Under the pieces are notes generated by a model. The model did not search any database. It was not told the origin of the DNA and was given only the letters and a program-made list of their open reading frames with translations. From CAYNQN01 sp964530525 (GTDB taxonomy: Bacteria; Actinomycetota; Acidimicrobiia; Acidimicrobiales; Acidimicrobilacustridaceae), in assembly GCA_964530525.1 (NCBI GenBank), contig CAZHBH010000067.1, positions 1 through 11,267 of the forward strand: a stretch of DNA of 11,267 nt. Direction: 5' to 3'. Each line of letters starts with the position of its first letter. Position 1 is the stretch's first letter. Positions 5,877 through 11,267 of this stretch are shown here, piece by piece. The translations under genes were made by a program, and so were the position numbers.

Positions 5877-7097
5877 GTGTGCGATCGACGTGTGACGAGG
5901 CGACAGCGAGGGACGGTGGTGCTGGGTCTGGTGGTGCTGGTGGGCCTCCTGGCTGCCTGTTCCGCTTCGGGCGAGAGCGGACGGAGCGGATCGGGTGACG
6001 GCTCGGCGCTCACCACCAAAGCGCTGGGGCCCGCTGGCCTGCCCCTCGATGCCATCGCCGAGGTCGAGGCCTACCTGAAGCGCTGGGTGGCCGACGGGAG
6101 CTCGGCGGGGATCATGGTCCAGGTCACCACGCCTGACGGCGAGTGGTCGTACGCCACCGGTCGGGCTTCGATCGACCCCTCCACACCCATGGGCATGGAC
6201 CTGGAGCACCGCATCGGCAGCGTGACCAAGACCTTCACCACCACCCTCGCCCTCATGCTGGTGGAGGAGGGCAGGCTCTCCCTGGACGAGCCCATCTCTC
6301 GCTGGGTGCCCGGGGTGCCCGGCGGCGACCAGATCACCATCCGGATGCTGGGCAACATGACCTCGGGACTCTCCGAGTACCTCGCCAACACCGAGTTCCG
6401 CGAAGGGTTCATGGCCGATCCCGAGCGCACCGTCCTACCCGAGGAGCTGCTTGCCGCCTCCTACGCCCTCGGTCCCCAGTTCGCCCCTGGCACCAGCTCG
6501 GCTTACTCCAACACCAACACCGTGCTGCTGGGCCTGGCCATCGAAGCGGTTGAGGGCAAGCCCTTCGGACAGGTGCTCGCCGAGCGCATCCTGGGACCGT
6601 ACGAGCTCGATGACACCCGCTACCCCGCCGACGCCAGCTTCGCCGGCCCCCACGTGTCGGGCTACAGCACCCTCAGCCCGGCAGGAGGCGACGTGGACTC
6701 CACCACCTGGAGCCCCACCCAGGCCCAAGCCGCCGGGCAGATGACCTCCACGGTGGGCGACCTCACCACCTGGGCCCGCCTGCTCGGCACCGGTGCCCTA
6801 ATCAGCCCAGAGCTGCAGGTCGAGCGCCTGCGATGGGAACCCATCGGCGACAACACGGAGGAGTGGCACTACACCTTCGGGATCGAGGAGAACAGCGGCT
6901 GGCTGGGTCACAACGGCATGATCCCCGGCTACCTCACCTACGTCGTGCACCACCCCGACCTCGACGCCACCATCGTCATGGCCATGAACACCGACCGCAG
7001 CATCGACGGCGAACCCGCTGCCAACGTGGCGCTCAACGCCATAAGCCCCATGCTCTTCCCCGACCATCCCGTTCGGGTTCCCAAGGTCGGTGCCTGA
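5877..7097 (+). CDS. lipoprotein serine hydrolase, class C beta-lactamase / D-Ala-D-Ala carboxypeptidase fold
   Basis: A 406-residue exported penicillin-recognising enzyme, probably acting on peptidoglycan peptides or another D-amino-acid or ester substrate at the outer face of the membrane. The N-terminus has basic residues (RRVTRRQR), a hydrophobic core, and the lipobox LLAAC with Cys28 as lipid anchor, then a Gly/Ser-rich linker. Catalytic motifs: SVTK (Ser115, Lys118), YSN (Tyr210) and HNG (345-347), in the order and spacing of Streptomyces R61 DD-peptidase and AmpC-like proteins. The third motif has His rather than Lys, which is commoner in peptidases and esterases than in true beta-lactamases, so antibiotic resistance should not be assumed. 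GTG 5877 is chosen for the TACGGT box; GTG 5892 gives a more compact signal peptide and GTG 5847 is also open. No Shine-Dalgarno sequence is seen. Confidence 0.9.
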   Translation: MCDRRVTRRQRGTVVLGLVVLVGLLAACSASGESGRSGSGDGSALTTKALGPAGLPLDAIAEVEAYLKRWVADGSSAGIMVQVTTPDGEWSYATGRASIDPSTPMGMDLEHRIGSVTKTFTTTLALMLVEEGRLSLDEPISRWVPGVPGGDQITIRMLGNMTSGLSEYLANTEFREGFMADPERTVLPEELLAASYALGPQFAPGTSSAYSNTNTVLLGLAIEAVEGKPFGQVLAERILGPYELDDTRYPADASFAGPHVSGYSTLSPAGGDVDSTTWSPTQAQAAGQMTSTVGDLTTWARLLGTGALISPELQVERLRWEPIGDNTEEWHYTFGIEENSGWLGHNGMIPGYLTYVVHHPDLDATIVMAMNTDRSIDGEPAANVALNAISPMLFPDHPVRVPKVGA

Positions 7098-7146
7098 CCA
7101 TCGACTGACCTGGTGGTGGACGCTCCGAGTCCTCCAGGCCTCGACC

Positions 7147-7174
7147 CCGTGGACCTCGAGCCCGACCTCCACGG
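7147..7174. terminator. inverted repeat downstream of the serine hydrolase gene
   Basis: CCGTGGA (7147-7153) pairs fully with TCCACGG (7168-7174) around a 14-base loop, 49 bases after the stop codon. It may take part in termination; no T tract follows. Confidence 0.25.
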
Positions 7175-7244
7175 CACCAGCGAGAGAAGCGCCTCCAGCG
7201 CGATCGCCGGCGGGTCGGCGGCTCAGAGCTCGGGCAGGTCGGCG

Positions 7245-7261
7245 CGGTCGTCACACGACCG
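7245..7261. terminator. tight hairpin between convergent genes
   Basis: CGGTCGT (7245-7251) and ACGACCG (7255-7261) make a perfect seven-pair stem with loop CAC, 13 bases beyond the stop codon of the GlpR-like gene. It is a candidate two-way terminator for the convergent genes. The remaining 7098-7273 sequence holds no gene I can support. Confidence 0.35.
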
Positions 7262-7273
7262 GTGGCCAGGACC

Positions 7274-7780
7274 TCAGTTGGCGGTGGCGGATGCGGGCTG
7301 GAGGTACGCGACGTCCGCTGCCGGGACCTCGGGGGCCATCGAGTGGATGAAGTGGACCTTGCTCCGGCGCTCCTGGGCGAGCCGCTGCGCCCTCACGAGC
7401 ATCCCGAGGTAGCCGACGAGGGCCACGTCGGCCAGCAGCTGCAGACCGATGAAGAAGGTCCCACCGAAGACCACGGCGAGGGCAAGGGTGAGGACGACGG
7501 CCCCACCGAGCACGTAGAGGACGTCACGGCGCCGCCTGCGAGCCTGGCTGCGAGACATGGCCATCGAGCCGACGTACCCGTAGCGACCTACAGGGCCGCC
7601 TGCCCGATGCGGAACGGCGCTCATCCCGTAGCGCGCCGGGGAGGTGCGCTCGAGGGTGGACAAGTGCTTGTTGAAGGAGGAGATGGAGTTGACGTTGCGG
7701 CGCAGACCTCTGTTGCGCAGCCACATGGCCAGGTATACGGCCCATACCACCGCAAGGACGAAAAGCACCACGAACGTCAC
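7274..7780 (-). CDS. three-helix membrane protein, probable GlpR-like receptor of gephyrin-like Glp
   Basis: The 168-residue protein has one N-terminal membrane helix (about 3-21), a basic cytosolic loop with SISSFNKHLSTLER (32-45), a patch RRRRR (81-85), then two helices (about 87-105 and 107-129) ending in LVRAQRLAQERR. This order matches actinobacterial GlpR proteins, the membrane partners of the MoeA-like division protein Glp, which bind Glp near FtsZ. The neighbour moaC supports this, because in actinobacteria glpR usually stands near galU, glp/moeA and moaC or rimJ. Overall sequence similarity to GlpR, judged from memory, is modest, so this is a topology-plus-context call. The start is GTG 7780 with AGGA 7 bases upstream. 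It lies 263 bases after moaC on the same strand, so it probably has its own promoter. Glp itself is not in the window. Confidence 0.6.
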   Translation of the reverse strand: MTFVVLFVLAVVWAVYLAMWLRNRGLRRNVNSISSFNKHLSTLERTSPARYGMSAVPHRAGGPVGRYGYVGSMAMSRSQARRRRRDVLYVLGGAVVLTLALAVVFGGTFFIGLQLLADVALVGYLGMLVRAQRLAQERRSKVHFIHSMAPEVPAADVAYLQPASATAN

Positions 7781-7945
7781 GCTCCGGTCCTGCCTTTACT
7801 ATTCGTGGAAAGTAACCATCAGGTGAACACAGGTGGTGGATGGTCCCTGAGCCCCTGGCCTTGGCCACTACCGGGTGGATCAAATCTTTACGGTTCTACT
7901 ACGAAAGCAATACGGGCGCCAGAGGCGCAAGTCGACCTCCTGTGG

Positions 7946-7964
7946 CGTCCGTCACGCCCGGACG
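7946..7964 (-). terminator. hairpin downstream of moaC
   Basis: CGTCCG (7946-7951) and CGGACG (7959-7964) form a six-pair stem with a seven-base loop, about 80 bases after the moaC stop. A second small hairpin GCGCC/GGCGC lies near 7914-7926. Between them and the GlpR-like start the DNA is less GC-rich (about 7790-7910), which suits a promoter zone, but I cannot fix a -10/-35 pair. No gene is supported in 7781-8043. Confidence 0.25.
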
Positions 7965-8043
7965 GACCCAGGACAGGGGCCAGTGGCTGGTAGAGGCCCG
8001 TGCGTCGGGAAGCCCTTCGGGATGTGCGAGCGCCTGGGGCCGG

Positions 8044-8541
8044 TCAGCCGTCCAGGCCGTCGCCGGGGTCCCGGCGGTAGTTGCCGGAACGTCCACCGGT
8101 CTTCTCCCAGAGCGCTACGTCGCTGATGACCATCGTGCGGTCCGCCGACTTGCACATGTCGTAGATGGTGAGCAGCGCCACGGAGCAGGCGGTCATCGCC
8201 TCCATCTCCACCCCGGTGCGGTCGATCGTGTCGACTTGGGCCTCCACCTCGATGAAGGCGTCTTCGATGCGGAAGTTGATGAGCACCGAGCCGACCAGGA
8301 GCGGGTGGCAGAGGGGCACGAGGTCGGGTGTGCGCTTGGCCGCCTGGATGCCGGCCACCCTCGCGACGGCGAGCACGTCGCCCTTGCCGATGGCGCCCCT
8401 CGCCACGAGCGACGTGGTGTCGGGGAGCATCGTCACGCGGCCCCTGGCCACCGCCCTGCGATGCGATGGCTCCTTCGGGGTGACGTCCACCATGCGGGCA
8501 CGGCCCAGTGGGTCGAGGTGTGTGAGCCCGCGATCAGACAT
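8044..8541 (-). CDS. moaC: cyclic pyranopterin monophosphate synthase
   Basis: MoaC converts the MoaA product (3',8-cyclo-7,8-dihydro-GTP) to cyclic pyranopterin monophosphate, the first stable intermediate of molybdenum cofactor synthesis in the cytosol. The 165-residue length is normal. Family residues are in place: LVPLCHPL with Cys78-His79, Glu112 and Glu114 in VEMEAMTA, Asp128 and Lys131 in DMCKSADR, and the C-terminal GGRSGNYRR. ATG 8541 is chosen because the N-terminus LTHLDPLGRARMVDV matches the family start and because a TACACT box lies 8 bases upstream; a longer frame to 8640 would overlap fmdB. The gene is divergent from fmdB over 42 bases. No other moa, moe or molybdoenzyme gene is in the window; the GlpR-like gene follows on the same strand. 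Confidence 0.96.
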   Translation of the reverse strand: MSDRGLTHLDPLGRARMVDVTPKEPSHRRAVARGRVTMLPDTTSLVARGAIGKGDVLAVARVAGIQAAKRTPDLVPLCHPLLVGSVLINFRIEDAFIEVEAQVDTIDRTGVEMEAMTACSVALLTIYDMCKSADRTMVISDVALWEKTGGRSGNYRRDPGDGLDG

Positions 8542-8549
8542 GGAGGCCG

Positions 8550-8555
8550 AGTGTA
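8550..8555 (-). promoter_or_regulatory. -10-like box of moaC (TACACT)
   Basis: TACACT on the minus strand stands 8 bases before the moaC ATG; the intervening bases contain no Shine-Dalgarno sequence (they read CCTCC), in keeping with a leaderless or very short-leader message. Confidence 0.4.
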
Positions 8556-8559
8556 GGCT
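8554..8559 (+). promoter_or_regulatory. -10-like box of fmdB (TGTAGGCT, extended -10)
   Basis: TAGGCT with a preceding TG lies 24 bases before the fmdB ATG and would give a leader of roughly 18 bases that includes GGAGGT at 8575-8580. It overlaps the moaC -10 box on the other strand by two bases. Confidence 0.35.
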
Positions 8560-8583
8560 AACGAGTCGTCTACCGGAGGTTCG

Positions 8584-8916
8584 ATGCCCACCTACGAGTA
8601 CCGCTGCAGACAGTGCGCACACGAGCTGGAAGCAGTGCAATCCTTCACCGACGAGCCGCTGACTACGTGCCCCGTGTGCGGTGGGTCCCTGCGCAAGAAG
8701 TTCGGGGCCCCTGGCATCGCCTTCAAGGGCAGTGGCTTCTACAAGACCGACAGCCGTTCCGGTAACGGCTCGTCGAAGACGGCCGATCCCTCGTCCGCCC
8801 CCAAGGCGGGAGGATCCTCGGGCGAGGGCTCCAAGTCCAAGTCCCCGGGCGACTCGACGTCGTCCTCGTCATCGTCGCCGGCCACCTCGGCTTCGTCCTC
8901 TTCCGCCGGCGACTGA
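8584..8916 (+). CDS. FmdB-family zinc-ribbon protein, resembling the redox chaperone Ruc
   Basis: A 110-residue protein with an N-terminal zinc ribbon: Cys8-x2-Cys11 and Cys29-x2-Cys32 in MPTYEYRC and TTCPVCGG, followed by the family hallmark FKGSGFYKTDSR (47-58). Residues 59-110 are a disordered Ser/Lys/Gly-rich tail. In Mycobacterium tuberculosis the homologue Rv0991c (Ruc) is reported as a stress-induced chaperone switched on when its cysteines are oxidised and zinc is lost; the same four cysteines and a disordered tail are seen here. The match to Ruc is from memory of its sequence. GGAGGT (8575-8580) lies 3 bases before ATG 8584, a strong but close Shine-Dalgarno sequence. It is followed by a hairpin and the SAF-domain gene, as in other actinobacteria. 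A simple FmdB regulator is the alternative. Confidence 0.85.
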   Translation: MPTYEYRCRQCAHELEAVQSFTDEPLTTCPVCGGSLRKKFGAPGIAFKGSGFYKTDSRSGNGSSKTADPSSAPKAGGSSGEGSKSKSPGDSTSSSSSSPATSASSSSAGD

Positions 8917-8918
8917 CC

Positions 8919-8934
8919 CGCCCTGCCCAGGGCG
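8919..8934 (+). terminator. hairpin right after the fmdB stop codon
   Basis: CGCCCT (8919-8924) and AGGGCG (8929-8934) form a perfect six-pair stem with a four-base loop, 3 bases after the TGA. No T tract follows; it may attenuate rather than end transcription into the SAF gene. Confidence 0.35.
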
Positions 8935-8981
8935 CTCCCCAGTAGGCACCGATGGGGTTCCCCCCAGGAGGTCGCGCGCCC

Positions 8982-9641
8982 TTGCACGTGTTCGAGAACC
9001 TCGCCTCGAGGCGAGGTGCGCCCAGACGGACCACCCTCGACCCGCGCCGTCTGCTGTGGCGAAGGTCCCGCTCGTGGTTCGTCGCCGCCTTGGTGGCGCT
9101 GGTGGTGGGCCTTCTCACGGCTCGCGCCGTGGGAACCTCCCAGCAGGTCGCCGATGCGCTCGGGCCCACGCTCACGGTGCCCGTGGCGGCCCGGCCGCTC
9201 GAGGCGGGTCACGAGGTGCAGGAGGGGGACCTGCGATGGCTCGACTGGCCCGAGGGCCTCCTTGCCTCACCCCCCGGAGCCGAGGTGCTCGGACGGGTGG
9301 TGACCGCACGGATCCTGGCCGGCGAACCCCTGGTGGAAGCCCGCCTGGCTCCCTCCGGCGCCGACGGATCCGAAGCCCTCTCCCGTCCCGGCAGCGTCCA
9401 GGTTGCGGTGCCCATGGGAGATGTCCGTCCGAACCTCGAGGTGGGCGACCACGTCGACGTCCTGGCGGCAGGCCCGGGTGGGTCGGCTGCTCCAGCCGGC
9501 CGATGGGTCGCCCGGGGGGCCGTGGTCCTGGCGCTGGAGGACGACTCCGCCGTCCTGGCCGTGGAGCCCGCCGACGCGGCGTCCACGGCGGGAGCCGGGC
9601 TCAGCGGGCCGGTGGCCCTCGTGGTGGTCAGCTACCGCTGA
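8982..9641 (+). CDS. membrane-anchored SAF-domain protein (CpaB/RcpC-like)
   Basis: The 219-residue protein has a basic cytosolic N-terminus (RRGAPRRTTLDPRRLLWRR), one membrane helix (about 33-51), a SAF domain outside (about 63-125, with VAARPLEAGHEVQEGDLRW and the RVVTARILAGEPLVEARL strand) and a second beta-rich domain typical of RcpC/CpaB (about 138-219, with VGDHVDVL). SAF-domain proteins with this layout assist Flp pilus or flagellar P-ring assembly; here no pilus gene is near, and such genes commonly follow fmdB in actinobacteria, so the role is unknown. TTG 8982 is chosen because AGGAGGT (8966-8972) lies 9 bases upstream; ATG 8952 would put that site inside the gene. The last 14 bases overlap the end of tldE. 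Confidence 0.8.
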   Translation: MHVFENLASRRGAPRRTTLDPRRLLWRRSRSWFVAALVALVVGLLTARAVGTSQQVADALGPTLTVPVAARPLEAGHEVQEGDLRWLDWPEGLLASPPGAEVLGRVVTARILAGEPLVEARLAPSGADGSEALSRPGSVQVAVPMGDVRPNLEVGDHVDVLAAGPGGSAAPAGRWVARGAVVLALEDDSAVLAVEPADAASTAGAGLSGPVALVVVSYR

Positions 9642-11004
9642 TCGTGACCTCGTCGATCACGAGGCTCACGCCGGCCGAGCTCATGGGGAGCCACTCCAGG
9701 TCGGACCCGACGGCGGTGATGCCCTGCAGCATCCGCTGGAGCGTGGAGCCGATCGTGAACTCGCGCACGGGCTCGGCCAGCTCGCCACCGCGGATCCTGA
9801 GGCCCTCGGCGCCGGTGGAGAAGTCGCCGCTGATCGGGTTCACGCCGGAGTGCAGGCCCGAGACCTCCTGGACCAGCACTCCCTCGCCCACCGAAGCGAT
9901 CAGCTCCTGGGCCGAGCGCTCGCCCGGAAGCAGGTACGTGGCCATGCATCCGACCGACGGCGTGGACTTGAAGCCCCTCACCGCCGACCCGGTGGAGCGG
10001 GTGCCCATGCGGCGTCCCGTGTACGAGTTGTGGACGAACTGGCGGAGCTGCCCAGCTTCGATGAGCAGGTTCCTCCGGGTGGCGAGGCCCTCGCCGTCCG
10101 CCTCGGTGGCCGTGAAGGCTCTGGCGTCGGTGGGATCGTCGACGAGGGTGACGAGGGGCGACGCCACCGTCTCTCCCAGGCGGTCGGCGAACAGCGATCT
10201 CCCCTTCAACACGGCCTCGCCGTTCAGGGCGTAGCCGAGGATCCCGAGGAACTGAGCCGTGACCCACGGATCGAGCACGATCGTGAGGCGCTCGCTGGCA
10301 GGCTTCACGGCACCGAGCATCCGGGTGGCGCGCTCGGCGGCTTCGCTCGCCGCTCGTGCGACGTCCAGCTCGCCGGGCTGCCGGCCCACCGAGAACCCGA
10401 AGCCCGTCTGGGTTTCGTCGCCCTCGCTGGCCATCGCGTAGACCGACAGGTAGCAGCCGGTCTCGCGGCCGTACGAGCGGATCCCGGTGCTGGTGACTAT
10501 GGCCCCCTCCGAGATCGAGTCGACGTACTCGGCCGACTCGATGCCCGAGATGCGGTGGTCGGCAGCCCTGACCGCCCTCTCGAGCTCGAGAGCCATGTCG
10601 ACCTTGTCGTCGGTGGGGAACGCCGCCAGCTCGTCGCTCCACAGCTCTAGGGCTGCGGGTTCCACGCCGTCGGGCTCGGCCAGGCCCTGGTACTCGTCGG
10701 GCGTGCCGAACCCGGCGTTGTCCCGGGCTTCCGCGAGGGTCTCGGCGAGCACGTCGGGGTCGAAGGTGCCCGCGTAGGCGAAGCCCTGGCGACCCTCGGA
10801 GATGACCCGGATGCCCACGCCCTGGGACTGGGCAGACGAGAGCGATTCGATGTCGCCCTCGTACACCCTCACCTCGGTGTCGGTGCCGCGCACGACCACG
10901 GCCTCCAGCTGCTCGCCGGAAGCTGCCATGGCCATGACGCGCTCGCCCAGCTCCAGCAGTTCGCTCTCGCTCGTGACGGGGGTGCTCCCGGTGCCGGAGC
11001 TCAC
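9628..11004 (-). CDS. tldE: TldE/PmbA subunit of the TldD-TldE metalloprotease
   Basis: A 458-residue member of the TldD/PmbA family. In Escherichia coli the TldD-TldE heterodimer cleaves unfolded peptides, matures microcin B17 and degrades CcdA; TldE lacks the metal site. No HExxxH motif is present here, which supports TldE over TldD. Family stretches include YEGDIESLSSAQSQGVGIRV near the N-terminus, the central LTIVLDP, and the C-terminal SGVNPISGDFSTGAEGLRI followed by EFTIGSTL. GTG 11004 overlaps the tldD stop in the sequence GTGA, with GGGAGGG (11013-11019) 8 bases upstream, so translation is probably coupled. An open frame continues to 11091 but lies inside tldD. In genomes without microcins the pair is thought to act in modified-peptide processing or turnover; no such peptide gene is seen here. 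Confidence 0.93.
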   Translation of the reverse strand: MSSGTGSTPVTSESELLELGERVMAMAASGEQLEAVVVRGTDTEVRVYEGDIESLSSAQSQGVGIRVISEGRQGFAYAGTFDPDVLAETLAEARDNAGFGTPDEYQGLAEPDGVEPAALELWSDELAAFPTDDKVDMALELERAVRAADHRISGIESAEYVDSISEGAIVTSTGIRSYGRETGCYLSVYAMASEGDETQTGFGFSVGRQPGELDVARAASEAAERATRMLGAVKPASERLTIVLDPWVTAQFLGILGYALNGEAVLKGRSLFADRLGETVASPLVTLVDDPTDARAFTATEADGEGLATRRNLLIEAGQLRQFVHNSYTGRRMGTRSTGSAVRGFKSTPSVGCMATYLLPGERSAQELIASVGEGVLVQEVSGLHSGVNPISGDFSTGAEGLRIRGGELAEPVREFTIGSTLQRMLQGITAVGSDLEWLPMSSAGVSLVIDEVTISGS

Positions 11005-11267
11005 GCCGCCGTCCCTCCCACGGTGAGCTTCGTGACCCGAAGGGTCGGAACCCCGTCGCCCACTGGCACCCCCTGGCCGTCTTTGCCGCACGTCCCCGGA
11101 GGTCCCATGGCGAAGTCGTCGCCGAGGGCGTCGATGCGGGACAGGACCTCGGGGCCGTTGCCGATGAGGTTGCCCTCCCGGATGGGCTCGGTGATGCGGC
11201 CTCCCTCGATGAGGTAGGCCTCGGTCATGCCGAACACGAAGTCGCCCGTGGCCGTGTTCACCTGGCC
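11001..11267 (-). CDS. tldD: TldD catalytic subunit, C-terminal 88 residues only
   Basis: The 5' part lies outside the window. The visible end carries family motifs: TATGDFVFGMTEAYLIEGG, then IGNGPEVL and GTCGKDGQGVPVGDG, closing with LRVTKLTVGG. The CGKDGQ motif contributes a zinc-ligand cysteine in TldD. The HExxxH helix should be upstream of the edge. The stop codon overlaps the GTG start of tldE by GTGA, as expected for a heterodimer made from one message. Confidence 0.93.
   Translation of the reverse strand, partial: GQVNTATGDFVFGMTEAYLIEGGRITEPIREGNLIGNGPEVLSRIDALGDDFAMGPPGTCGKDGQGVPVGDGVPTLRVTKLTVGGTAA

Noticed and set aside
7781..8043. Molybdenum cofactor riboswitch or small gene between moaC and the GlpR-like gene
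   Set aside because: Only small hairpins were found; I could not fit a known riboswitch fold, and it lies downstream of moaC rather than in its leader.
8860..8916. Ser-rich tail of the FmdB-like protein as a frameshift artefact
   Set aside because: Ser-rich disordered tails are normal for Ruc/FmdB proteins of actinobacteria, and the stop is followed by a hairpin and a new ribosome site.
8681..10234. 517-codon plus-strand frame across fmdB, the SAF gene and tldE
   Set aside because: Arg/Pro/Gly-rich shadow product typical of an off-frame reading of GC-rich DNA; three well-supported genes occupy the same bases.
9403..10650. 415-codon plus-strand frame opposite tldE
   Set aside because: Antisense shadow of tldE, with no domain or credible start.

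Overview
The window looks like chromosomal DNA of a high-GC actinobacterium, perhaps an Acidimicrobiia-type lineage (an inference, not proven). The grounds are high G+C throughout, GTG and TTG starts, a tRNA gene without an encoded CCA end, several genes that appear to be read from leaderless transcripts, and a moaC / GlpR-like / FmdB(Ruc-like) / SAF gene block known from actinobacteria. Nothing marks it as a phage or plasmid: no integrase, transposase, CRISPR array or rRNA was found.

Left part (1-4646), all on the minus strand. In order of transcription: a 103-residue protein built almost entirely of five-residue repeats, a small three-helix membrane protein, a PAPS-type sulfotransferase, a fusion of a degenerate GHKL (RsbW-like) domain with a GNAT acetyltransferase, and a myo-inositol-1-phosphate synthase that runs off the left edge. 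Gaps of 56-79 bases and separate -10-like boxes suggest neighbouring single genes rather than one tight operon.

Middle part (4700-7100). A tRNA-Ala(CGC) gene is followed by a long hairpin, probably a shared terminator. Next is a divergent arsenic module: an ArsI/CadI-type dioxygenase on the minus strand and an ArsR repressor on the plus strand, sharing an 87-base control region full of inverted and direct repeats. A lipoprotein serine hydrolase of the class C beta-lactamase / DD-peptidase fold follows.

Right part (7274-11267). A three-helix membrane protein resembling GlpR (the receptor of the gephyrin-like cell-division protein Glp) lies downstream of moaC (molybdenum cofactor synthesis) on the minus strand. 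Divergent from moaC are an FmdB-family zinc-ribbon protein resembling the mycobacterial redox-regulated chaperone Ruc and a membrane-anchored SAF-domain protein. The SAF gene meets, tail to tail with a 14-base overlap, a translationally coupled tldD-tldE protease pair; tldD runs off the right edge.

No wholly new system is evident. The most unusual items are the pentad-repeat protein, the GHKL-GNAT fusion with a damaged ATP site, the GlpR-like protein next to moaC without glp, the dense ars operator, and the repeated TAnnnT box 6-8 bases before start codons.
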